From Artemisia argyi (taxonomy: Eukaryota; Streptophyta; Magnoliopsida; Asterales; Asteraceae), in assembly GCA_030686995.1 (NCBI GenBank), contig CM060697.1:99338147-99402146 (forward strand): a DNA stretch of 64,000 nucleotides. The letters are read 5' to 3'. The notes beneath the pieces are model-generated. The model worked only from the letters and a program-made list of their open reading frames with translations, was not told where the DNA came from and searched no databases. Below are positions 21,952-32,132 of the stretch, piece after piece (the stretch's first letter is position 1; every line of letters starts with the position of its first letter). A program made the position numbers and the translations under genes.

Positions 21952-24900
21952 TTATGTAGTTGTAGTGTTACATTTCCTTTTAGGGATGTACACCACATTT
22001 CCTATCACAATTCCCTCCCCTGTTTCATCTATGTTTTCCAATGTAACTTTTTCCCATGCTCTAGGAAGAGCATCATAGATAAAACCATTATTGTGTGTCC
22101 AAGGGATCATTCCCTTGTGTGGAGCCATGAATGTGATAGCTTCATATTCAAATTCGGATGGAATTTCTTCATTAGAAATTACGTTTAATTGCTCTTTATC
22201 ATAATAGAGTTTAATTCGGTGCCCATTTACAATGAAACTTCCACCATGTTTGTCATAAAGTTCAACATAACCTGATGGAAATCCATGTTTCATAAAGTTC
22301 AGCATATGGTCCAAACCATTTTGGCTTGAGTTTCGGAGCTTTAAACTTGTATTTCATATTGAAGAGCAGAACTTTATCTCCAGCTTTGAATTGTTTTCGA
22401 ATTCTCAGCTTTCTATCGTGGTAAGCTTTGGTTCTTGCTTTGTATAGCTGGGAGTTCTCATAAGCTTGAAGTCTTAACTCATCGAGTTCATGCAATTGCA
22501 AAAATCTCTTTTCTCCAGCTATTTTTAGATCAGGATTACAGCTTCTTAGCGCCCAGTAAGCACGGTGCTCAAGTTCGAACGGTAGATGACATGTTTTCCC
22601 ATACAAGAGTCTGTATGGTGTTGTACCAATTGGTGTCTTATATGCCGTACGAAATGCCCATAGAGCGTCGTCTAATTTCCTTGACCAAACGGAAGGATTG
22701 TCCTTTACCGTCTTTTCAAGTATTCTTTTTATAGCTCTATTGGTATTTTCGACTTGACCACTAGTTTGTGGATGATAAGCTGTAGCAAAACGATGATGAA
22801 CTCCATATCGTTTCATTACTTTCTCCATTTTTTTATTACAGAAATGGGATCCTCTATAACTTATTAAAGCTTTAGAAATTCCATAGCGAGCGAAAAGCTT
22901 TTTGAGAAAGTTGGCAACAACTCGTGCATCGTTAGTAGGAAGAGCTTCAGCTTCAACCCATTTGGAAACATAATCGATTGCAACGAGGATATATTCGTAT
23001 TTGTGTGATTTAGGGAAGGGTCCCTTAAAATCAATTCCCCAAATGTCGAACATTTTGCCGACTTGAATGCTCTTTTGAGGCATTTCGTCTCTTCGAGAAA
23101 GGTTACCGGATTTTTGGCACGCATCGCAGTTTTGAACGAGAGTATATGCTTTTTTGAAAATTGTAGGCCAATAGAATCAAGCATCAAAAACTTTTTTAGC
23201 TGTAGTGGAAGGACCATAATGTCCCCCAGTTGGGCCATGATGACATTCATCAATAATTTTTCTTGTTTCGGCACCCGAAACACATCTTCATATCATTCCA
23301 CCTTGCACATTTTAAAAAGGTAAGGTTTCTCCCAATAATAGTGTTTTAATTCTGAAAAGAACTTACTACGTTGGTAGTGACTCATCCTTTTTTTAAGAAT
23401 ATCTCCTGCAAGATAATTTGCGTAATCTGCAAACCATGGTACTTCCTAATCATCATCTTTATCTATCGTCATGAGAGTTTCATTTGGAAAATAATCGTTA
23501 ATTTCATTTTCTTTTAATTCTTCCAAATTCGGATTCTCGAGACGTGACAAATGATCAGCTGCAAGATTTTCTGCTCCTTTCTTGTCTTTTATTTCGACAT
23601 CGAATTCTTGCAGTAGTAAAATCCATCTGATAAGACACGGTTTCGCATCTTGTTTGGTAAACAGATATTTGAGTGCGAAATGATCTGTAAAAACTATCGT
23701 TTTTGAAATCACGAGATAAGATCTGAATTTGTCAAATGCAAAAACTACGGCTAATAATTCCTTTTCCGTAACCGTATAGTTTGTTGAGCATTGTTGAGTG
23801 TTTTACTAGCGAAGTATATAGGACGAAAATGTTTTCCTTCACGTTGTCCTAAAACAGCTCCAACAGCGAAATCGCTTGCATCACACATGAGTTCAAATGG
23901 TAGTGAGCAATTAGGTGCAACCATAATTGGGGCACTAGTCAATTGACTTTTCAATGTTTCGAAAGATTTAATGCAGTCTGCATTGAAATCACATACAGAT
24001 TCCTTTTCTAAAAGTTTAGTCATAGGACGTGATATTTTTGAAAAATCTTTGATAAATCGGCGGTAAAAACCAGCATGTCCTAGAAAACTTCTAACGGCTT
24101 TAACGTTAGTTGGTGGTGGTAATTTGGTGATAACATCTATTTTAGCTTTGTCTACTTCCATTCCTGAACTTGATATCTTGTGTCCTAACACAATTCCTTC
24201 AGTTACCATGAAATGACATTTTTCCCAATTAAGAACTAGATGTGCAGCTTCACATCTCTCAAGCATTTTATCGAGATTGGAAAGACAAGTTTCAAAAGAA
24301 TCACCAAAAACTGAAAAGTCATCCATGAAAATTTCCATAGATGTCTCAAGCATGTCTTGGAATATTGCGATCATACACCTTTGAAAAGTTGCAGGTGCAT
24401 TACATAGACCAAAGGGCATATGCCGGTAAGCGTAGGTTCCAAAAGGACATGTAAATGTGGTTTTCTCTTGATCGGCTGGATCGATAGGAATTTGGAAATA
24501 TCCCGAAAAACCATCAAGGAAGCAAAAGTATTTGTTTCCTGCTAATCTTTCGAGCATCTGATCCATGAACGGTAGAGGAAAATGATCTTTCCTGGTGGCT
24601 TTGTTAAGTTTTCTGTAATCAATACATACTCGCCATCCAGTGACAGTTCTAGTAGGAACTAATTCATTCCTTTCGTTGGTCACTATAGTCATTCCTCCTT
24701 TCTTCGGAACACAATGAACTGGACTCACCCATGGGCTATCCTCGATAGGATAAATAATTCCTGCGTCAAGAAGTTTGATGATTTCCTTTTTAACAACTTC
24801 TTTCATATTGGGGTTGAGTCGACGTTGTCTTTCTACAACGGGTTTAGTACCTTCTTCACAATTGATTTTGTGTTTGCAAAAATCTGGGTTAATTCCTGGA

Positions 24901-26200
24901 ATATCAGAAGTTTTTGACGCAAAAGCGCGTTTATGCTTCTTAAGAACAAAAACGAGTCTTTCTTTTTGATTTGTTTCGAGCAACAACGATATGACTACTG
25001 GAAGAAGTGAATTTTCTTCTAAGTAGGCGTATTCGAGATTATTGGGAAGGGGTTTGAGTTCCAAATCAGTGGGTGGTTCTTCTAGAGATGATTTGATTTT
25101 CATTTGATCTTTTTCAGTGATATCTTCAAATTTCTCTTCTTTCTCTTCTTCTAATTTTACTTCCATGAATTCCTCAAATTCTTTATCAGAATCTGTTTCA
25201 CTGATCTTTTCTAAAGTAGTCATGAATGGTTTCGAATCGTCAAGTAATGCATCCAATTCTTCTTCAGTGACTTCATCAATTACATCGATGTTATAGCATG
25301 TGTCATCACTGGAATTTGGATATTTCATTGCTTTATCGATTAAGAATGTGATTCGATCTTCTCCTACTCCAAGATTGAGTTCTCTGCCTTTGACTTTGAT
25401 CATGGCGTCAGCAGTGTTTAAGAAAGGTCTTCCTAAGATTAAGGGTACTCGACTATCTTCCTCCATTTCTAAGATGACAAAATCCACAGGAAAAACAAAT
25501 TTACCAACTTGAACAAGCATATTTTCAGCAACCCCAACAAGATATTGGTATGTATGGTTGGCTAATCTTATACTCATCTTAGTAGGTTTCAATGTATTGA
25601 TGGAAAGTTTAGAATATAACGAATAGGGCATCAAGTTGATACTTGCACCTAGATCGGCTAAAGCATCGCATGTGATGTTGTTTCCTAATGTACATGGTAT
25701 AAGAAAACTTCCGGGATCTCCTAGTTTCGGTGGAATTTTTTTTTGAATGATAGCAGAGAATTCTTCATTGAGAACGGTAGCGGAAATTTGTTCCAACTTG
25801 TTTCGATTATTAAGAAGTTCTTTCAAAAATTTCCCATAATTGGGCATTCCAGCTAGAACATCAACGAGGGGTACGTTAATTCTAACTTCTTTGATCATCT
25901 CTATAAACTTCTTATTTCGCTCCTCTCTTTTCTCTTTTCTTAGGGCTTGTGGATATGGTATTTTCGGTGTATAAGGTTTTATTGGTGGAACGGTATTTTC
26001 TTTGGTTGGTGTTTGGGTTGGTTTTTCTTTAGCTGCTTCTTCTTCAGCTTCTTCCTCCTCCTCATCTTGAAAGATAGTATTATCGGTAGGAATGGGTGGT
26101 GGATCATATGAGAGACCACTTCGAGTGAATACAACATTGATATGCTCATCTCTGGTTTGTGGTGGACGATAACTCTTATCGTTTGATCCAGACGGTTTTG
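21952..26200 (-). pseudogene. Element A pol: protease, RT, RNase H, integrase (broken)
   Basis: In order, residues counted from 25898: an aspartic protease with ADLGASINLMP (Asp82, catalytic DxG) and LILGRPF; a reverse transcriptase with FMDDFSVFG, the Asp pair at 24318-24323; and RNase H starting near CDASDFAVGAVLG. A frameshift near 23780 throws RNase H into another frame (23712-23446), which ends in a stop. The integrase zinc-binding region contains a TGA (FDA-stop-FYW, near 23176). The integrase core (23083-22262) has Asp18, Tyr76 and Glu112 with the 35-residue D-E spacing, so the middle catalytic Asp is changed to Tyr. A last frameshift near 22300 separates the C-terminal [11 protein letters not shown] segment. 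It reads as one ancestral Gag-Pol frame, now inactive. Confidence 0.92.
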
Positions 26201-27592
26201 GATTGGATTGGGTTGGGTGTTACTTGGTAATGTACCAGGAATTCGAGAAGAAAATTGATCAGAAAGTCTACCAAATTTTTGTTCAAAATCCTGGATAGAA
26301 GCTTGATGATTTTTCTGACCTTGCTCAACTTTGGTTTTGAGATTGAAAAATTGAGTTTTTACAAACTCATTTGTAGCTCTTTGAGTAGTTACGAAATCTC
26401 GCATCATTTTTTCGAAATCAGATTCTTCCTTTTTATCGGAATTTGGTGGGTTTGGGTTGTCTGTTCGGGGTTGAGAATCATGGTGGTTATCCCTTTGTTG
26501 GCGGTCTTGCCAATTTCCAGAACTTCTTCCGTAATAATTACCATGAAAACCTCCTCCACGATATCCTCCTTGGACATAATTGGCTTCCCCTTCGTTGGGT
26601 CTATTTATAGGTTGGTCATCACACTCGGATGATGTGTGATTTCCTCCACAATTATTACAGCCATCTCGCATTTCTTTCATTTCTCCTTTTATATCTTTGT
26701 ATTGCGAGTCGATTTTAGAAGTCAAGGCTTCTATTTTCTCCATGAGTTTCGAATTATCTGAACTTTCGGCGAAAGCAACGGTTTTCCGTAGGGGTTTGGT
26801 TTTGGAATCTTTTGACCAATCGAGTTTAAGGAGTACTCGATCTTCGAGAAGTTGATATGCCTCGTTAGGTGTTTTGTAAAGAAAAATTCCTCTGGCATCA
26901 AGGATTGCTTGGGATGCTTCATCAAGACCATGATAAAAGATTTGGATTATTGTTACTCGTCCTAAATTATGACCATGACAACTTCGAAGCAAATCTTTCA
27001 TGCGAAGCCAAGCTTCAACAAGAGATTCATTAGGATTTTGTGTAAAAGCACGGATTTCTCCCATTAGTCTATCATACATGGCAGGTGGAAAGAATCAGCT
27101 TACAAAAGCTTGCCTCATCGTCTCCCAATTATTGATAGTTCCTGGGGTTAATTCGTTATACCATACTTTGGCATCTCTGGCGAGTGATGATGGAAAAAGT
27201 TTCAGCTTAATAGCATCGACATTGGTATTTCCATAACGAAACATGCCACAAATTTCAATGAATTCGGCAATGTGTTTATGCGGATCGGCCCGCGAACCGC
27301 CATCAAATTGACGGTCTTTGATCATAGAAAGATGGTGACCTTTAACGGTAAAGTTTTCACCAAGGTCGGCGACAACAATAGCAGCTCCAGGAGTAGGTGC
27401 TACGGTTCGATTGGCGGCCCACATGGGTTGATCGTCAGCCATGGGTATTGGTTTAAAAAGATCAGAAATCGGATGTTCTTCGGAAAGATTATCAAACCAA
27501 TTAAGAATAGATGAAGATCTCTTCTTACGAAACAAACTTTCGGGATTGGATAAAGGTGTACTAAGCTTTTCAGTAGTAGAACAAGTGTTCAT
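26200..27592 (-). pseudogene. Element A gag (broken)
   Basis: The frame starts with an ATG at 27592 and continues through the Gag capsid region: HIAEFIEICGMFRYGN, LARDAKVWYNELTPGTI and FFPPAMYDRLMGEI. One TGA (27095-27097, AFVS-stop-FFPP) interrupts it without a frame change. A zinc-knuckle-like CNNCGGNHTSSEC, a Gly/Arg/Asn-rich basic stretch and a coiled coil follow. Near 26200 the frame shifts. The original reading continues as a Glu-rich linker into the protease, which shows that Gag and Pol were once one continuous polyprotein. Confidence 0.88.
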
Positions 27593-27659
27593 ACAACTAC
27601 CAAGAGAATCGAGTCAATTACCTAAACAAAAGAACAAGAAAATAAAATTTTCGAAAACA

Positions 27660-27790
27660 GAGAGTTCTATCCGAATCGGTTGGATGTCAAACCGATCGGA
27701 TGGATGCTACAGTAAAATTAAAAAAAACTGGGAAAACCTGGGAAACCGATCGGTTGGATGTCTATTCGATCGGTTGGATACTTCTGATAT
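27660..27790 (-). repeat. CCGATCGG palindrome cluster in the 5' leader of A
   Basis: Palindromes CCGATCGG lie at 27692-27699 and 27746-27753, with variants at 27671 and 27766. Each is followed by (A/T)TGGATG. The same motif with the same flank is clustered in the LTR (19786-19843). The leader copies lie between the primer site and the gag start. Confidence 0.75.
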
Positions 27791-27857
27791 TTTTTTTTTT
27801 AGAAAACGAACACGAAAAGAAACGGACTTTTAAAACTTAAAAGAAACACAATCAAAA

Positions 27858-27876
27858 TCCCCGGCAACGGCGCCTA
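27858..27876 (-). other. Primer-binding site (A)
   Basis: On the minus strand GGCGCCGTTGCCGGGGA lies a few bases after the 5' LTR. It is complementary to the 3' end of plant tRNA-Asp, the primer used by Athila elements. One base next to the CCA end is altered. Confidence 0.85.
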
Positions 27877-27881
27877 AAACT

Positions 27882-29623
27882 TGATGTGCGTTTTGTTAGT
27901 GCAAGTTTTAAATTTATAAGGGTGAATTACCAAATCTAGAAACAACACATACGAGCAAGTGTACTCGTCCGTTATAGCAAGATATGATGGTAAGTCGGGA
28001 TCATTCGCAGAGATTTGTGAGTGAATCAAAATATAAGTCTAAAAGTAAATCTCTAATGTACGCAAATAAGATACTAAGCAAATTCAATAATTTAAAAACT
28101 ACACTTGTTTAGACTAGTTTTCTACTTAATGACACACATGATTGTGATAACTTTTGATAACATGTTGGTTGTGATAATTAGATGGTGGTCTAATCTATTG
28201 TTTCTATAAGTTAAACCTTCGTCAGGATTTTAGTTCATAAAAACAAGCTTTAGGTGTAAACCAATCAATTCGAGATCCATCCAAGGTTCATAAGGTATGG
28301 TGAATATCTTAAACACAAGAACAAACTCTTATTACAAATAAAATACTCTTAGGAAATGGTCATTAAAAAAGGTAACCCATTCATAGACAAAAAGGTTACA
28401 ATTGTTTATAAACATCTAAAGTTTCATCCAACTAAAGGTTTACAAACAATCTGATTTGATGTTATAAAAGCATTCTCATTACAATCATACTTCTTGTTTC
28501 TTTGTTTAGTCAAGAATAATTATGGTGAAAAACAATCATTCATAGACAAATGATTATAACTAGTTGAATAATAACAAATCTTTCGACCCTTGAAACAATT
28601 ATCAATTAGTTAACCTTGGCTCAACAAATATCACTATGAAACTTAAGGTACAATTGGTTATTAGGATTGACTTGAAATTGAATTAAAACATGTTATCACA
28701 ATCATAACTATCACTAAGCATAAAACATCATCAAAACAAATGTAAAAAGACTACTAGCCACTCATAGCAAACATGCAAATAAACTCAGAATATTTAATAT
28801 TAGAATCCATGGTTTTAAGTCTTACAATGCTTTGGAATTGATAACAAATGACAAGGTATTGATAACCTAAGTATTGGTGATGATTTCTTGAGATTTTTGG
28901 CCTCTAAATATTGCTTCATTGTTCCTCCAAAGTTCCTGGTTCTTTCTGCACGAATTTCCCTTCTTTGAGAGCTAGATGATGATAATAATTGAGAGTAGTA
29001 ATGAGAGTAAATGATCTCTTGAATTGTGTCTTCAATTGTGTACTCTTGGGGTCCTTTTAGGCTTGTCAAATACTCCTAGTAATGAATAGGGACATAAATG
29101 CGGGAGCTTGGACAACAAGACACTAAGAAGGGCCTAGAACAATGGGACAAAAGACCAAGATTCATGCACAAGAAGTTGGTATACACAGGCAGAGATGTCC
29201 ATCTGATCGGTTGCGGGTTGGCACTGATCGGATGGATGTGGTAATTGTGGTTATCCGATCGGTTGTACTCCAACCGATCGGATGGTAGGTTCTGGTTGCT
29301 TTGGACTTTGACTTTTCCTTGAGTATTTCTTTATGAACTATCCAAACTTGATTAACTCTGAACTTGGAACTTTAAGATGACAAAACTTAGGTTCTCCTTA
29401 TGAAATGCGTCACAGATTGGACTTTTGAACTTGGGAATCTTCGTGTAATCGCATATACTTCATTTTCTTCACTTTTTCTCCATTTTTCCTACATTTGGCT
29501 ACATATGCTACAAAAACATACTTTGATATGATTTAGTGGCAAAAGCATATAAAAATAACCAAATAACATACACAAAAACACTAATAACGCTTATAAAAAA
29601 CATGTTAACTTTGAGCGTTATCA
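27882..29623 (-). mobile_element. Element A 5' LTR (complete)
   Basis: The 1742-bp LTR starts TGATAACGCTC and ends GCACATCA on the minus strand. It carries the CCGATCGG-type palindromes near 29202-29282. Its partner is 10972-11280 plus 18748-20184. Confidence 0.93.
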
Positions 29624-29864
29624 GCCATAAGAGCAAAGTTGTATCCTTTGGGTCCTTCCTCTGCCTGATCACTCCAATCATAATCACCTAGACCATAACA
29701 AGACACTAAAGCAGTGGTAGTCTTGTTCTCTTCCGTAATCTTCCTTGAGCTTTCTACATTCTTCATAGGTGCTCTGCAATCTCTTGCAAAGTGACCTTTT
29801 CTTTGACAATTATAGTACTCAATCTTAGACTTGTCAAAGCCCATGGTATTTTGTGCTTTATACT
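29624..29864 (-). pseudogene. Copia element Y, gag zinc-knuckle segment
   Basis: The segment reads MGFDKSKIEYYNC, then CQRKGHFARDC (a CCHC knuckle, CX2CX4HX4C, that binds the packaged RNA), APMKN and GDYDWSDQAEE-GYNFALMA. The reading continues across insertion A into the serine-rich linker at 10971. Upstream it continues across insertion X into 40155. The motif is intact here. Only the insertions and the frameshift near 10915 break the gene. Confidence 0.88.
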
Positions 29865-30338
29865 TGTGGAGTTTGTTAGACTCCTAGGACCGTTTTGAGC
29901 ATCTAGGGTTAACAATAACAATGATAATATTTGTAGCGGAATTAAAACAAATCAAAGTTATTGACACAAGGTTTTTCCACAATCACCTCCAATTATATTT
30001 GATCAGAATATAACGTGTTACCTAACAGCAACAAGGATCAAAGACACCTCTGATCTTAGAGGATCAATTCTAGACGTTTACAAGACAAATGTCTAGACAC
30101 ACACACATACCTTTAGTCGACTACATTATGAAAGACTAAATTAAATCTACGTACCCTTGATCTCTTTATATAATAGAGATTTAAGGTTTACAAAAGACTA
30201 CGAATTGTATTAGGAAGCAAATACGTTCCTAATCTTTATCTTCCATCTTTTTCTGCAAGTCATCTTTGTCTTTTATCACATTAAGTCCTTTATGTTTCAT
30301 TCTTTATGTTTTGTATCATCAAATCAATAAACCCAACA
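29865..30338 (-). mobile_element. Element X 3' LTR
   Basis: It runs TGTGGAGTTTG...ACCCAACA on the plus strand and is collinear with 39687-40149, with scattered differences and small indels. Confidence 0.9.
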
Positions 30339-30552
30339 ATCTTCCCCTATTTGATGATGACAAAACAAACACATTCTTTTACGAACTTCTCTAGATGAAG
30401 TAGAGAAATTAAGATAATTAAATCTCACCATGAATGAAACAATCTTGTCTTCCCCTTAATCTATGCCATGCCACCACAATATCTCTTCCCCTTTTTGTTA
30501 TAATCAAATAGGGAATGTAAGTAGTAGAAACTTCCCCTTGAGTGGTGCATGT
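30339..30552 (-). other. Element X internal region next to its PPT
   Basis: Non-coding. On the minus strand it holds three AAGGGGAAG-type purine runs and ends in the PPT. CATGT at 30548-30552 is the target duplication of C. Confidence 0.75.
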
Positions 30553-31961
30553 TGATGAGGCGAAAAATGATCCGTTTTTAGGGGGTCATTTAAGCCCGAA
30601 TCCGAATTTATTTGATCAAATATTGCCCTAAATCGTTCCTTTTGTGATTTTAGGTGTTTGGAGAGCGAATTCTGGAAAAGAGGCTATTTTGGACGTTTTT
30701 GGAGCATAAAGTGAAGAAAACAACAAAGTACCAAAAATCCAAGCTGGAAATACAAGGTGACGGCGTCAAGGGTTTGCTCTTGACGGCGTCAGACATGAAG
30801 AATAAATTACCGTAGCTGGTGACGGCGTCAGATGGAGTTATGACGGCGTCAAAGTGGCCAAGAATAATTTACCGTGGGTGGTGACGGCGTCACATAGGCC
30901 GTCACGATTTTATCTAGGGCGTCCGAGGAAGTGTATGGCGGCGAGTTGACGGCGTCAGATTTTACTCTTGACGCCGTCAGGACGATTTTCCTATATATAG
31001 TTTTCTAGTTTTTTTCATTAAAAAAGAGAGAAGTTTTGGTGAAACCCTAAAGACGATTTTGGTGCCTCTTTTACAGGTTTTTCAAGGGTTCCAAACCCTT
31101 GAGACCTTGCATTGTAATTGAGATAAGTATACTCTTAATTCAATCAATATGTCTATGTGTTGGTTGTCTATCTTTTGTTCTTATCTTAATTCTACTATGC
31201 TAGGCTAAATTTCCTTTGTGTTTGCTTAGATCTAATGAAACCTAGATGTTGATTATGTGTTGATTACTTGTCTATTCTTGTTTTGAATGAATGATATTAT
31301 ATGTTAGGCTTAAGAAAACTGGCAGATCTCCAAATGGTAACATGCTTGAACGTCTTAAGAAACATGAACCGAGGCGTACTAGGTCTTTATTGGTTGTATT
31401 TAATGCATGAGCCACTGTTTACAATCCCTATAGTTGTGCTGGGTCATGGTGTAGGAGGAGATAAGAGCTCATAGAGTTGGGGAGTTATGTATGCCACCCC
31501 ACGAATGGTATTAAGGAATACAACCCGTCATTCATACAAGTGTAACAAGTAATTAACATGTAAAAGATATCTAGGGAGTAATGAAGTCTAAGTAAACACA
31601 ATTTCTCCAACCACTGCTCACAACCTTAGTTTAATATTAGTTTAATTTCATTTTCATTAGTTAATTAGTTATAAAGTAGTTTTTGGGTTAGTTGATTAGC
31701 AACTAATTCCGCCCACTCCTTCAAAACCCGAGATTTTAATTGCTTTCATAAAATATAAAAACACAAAAATAATCATCTTCCATCTCTAGAACTATTAATT
31801 AGGCTTTCTAATCCTAGCGACACTATTCCTAAGCTGAACGATCAATCCCCCGGTACTTGTCACTATACTATACTACAACGATCAGGTACACTGCCTGGTG
31901 GGGGTTGTAAGCCTCGCGAGATCCCTCGAGAGGTAAAGCAAGGTGCCATTCCCACGCATCA
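30553..31961 (+). mobile_element. Element C 5' LTR
   Basis: It runs TGATGAGGCG...CACGCATCA. U3 carries the TGACGGCGTCA array and a TATA box. The transcript start is expected about 30 bp after 30998. The other LTR is identical in length. Confidence 0.95.
30758..30998 (+). promoter_or_regulatory. U3 promoter: seven TGACG-type palindromes and TATA box
   Basis: Seven copies of TGACGGCGTCA or its complement lie at 30758, 30781, 30820, 30841, 30882, 30947 and 30969. A TATATATA box follows at 30992-30998. Each copy is two TGACG half-sites facing each other with a one-base centre. TGACG is the core bound by plant TGA-class bZIP factors (as-1 elements). Clustered sites just upstream of the TATA box fit an enhancer. 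Binding itself is inference. Confidence 0.65.
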
Positions 31962-31967
31962 AGTTTT

Positions 31968-31985
31968 TGGCGCCGCTGCCGGGGA
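31968..31985 (+). other. Primer-binding site (C)
   Basis: TGGCGCCGCTGCCGGGGA lies six bases after the LTR and is nearly complementary to the tRNA-Asp 3' end (one base different from the site of A). It is identical to the site of E. Confidence 0.85.
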
Positions 31986-32132
31986 AATAGTTATTGTCTA
32001 GGTTAGGATTTCTTTTTATTAGGTCTACTTGCTAGATTCCTTTCTAGTAAGATTTTATTTTTATTTTTAGGTCTTCTTTAGTCTATCTTATTTCTTCGTG
32101 CTTTTGTTCGTAACTCTTTACCATCCGACATC

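Larger units (their letters stand above)
10972..29623 (-). mobile_element. Element A: Athila-type Ty3/gypsy retrotransposon, nested host of B
   Basis: The LTRs (1741 and 1742 bp, TGATAAC...CACATCA on the minus strand) are split at the left by insertion B. Target duplications are GCTAT (10967-10971) and GCCAT (29624-29628), one mismatch. The order on the minus strand is 5' LTR, tRNA-Asp-like primer site, gag, protease, RT, RNase H, integrase, 3' noncoding region, PPT, 3' LTR. The FMDDFSVFG form of the RT motif and the primer site are typical of the Athila clade. Pol is broken by frameshifts and stops, and integrase has lost a catalytic Asp. The LTRs differ by about 3% in the stretches compared by eye. 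Without B the element is about 11.2 kb. Confidence 0.93.

Noticed and set aside
22864..23283. 139-residue minus-strand frame overlapping integrase
   Set aside because: It is an out-of-frame reading of the integrase zinc-binding and core region; the true frame has the HHCC and catalytic motifs.
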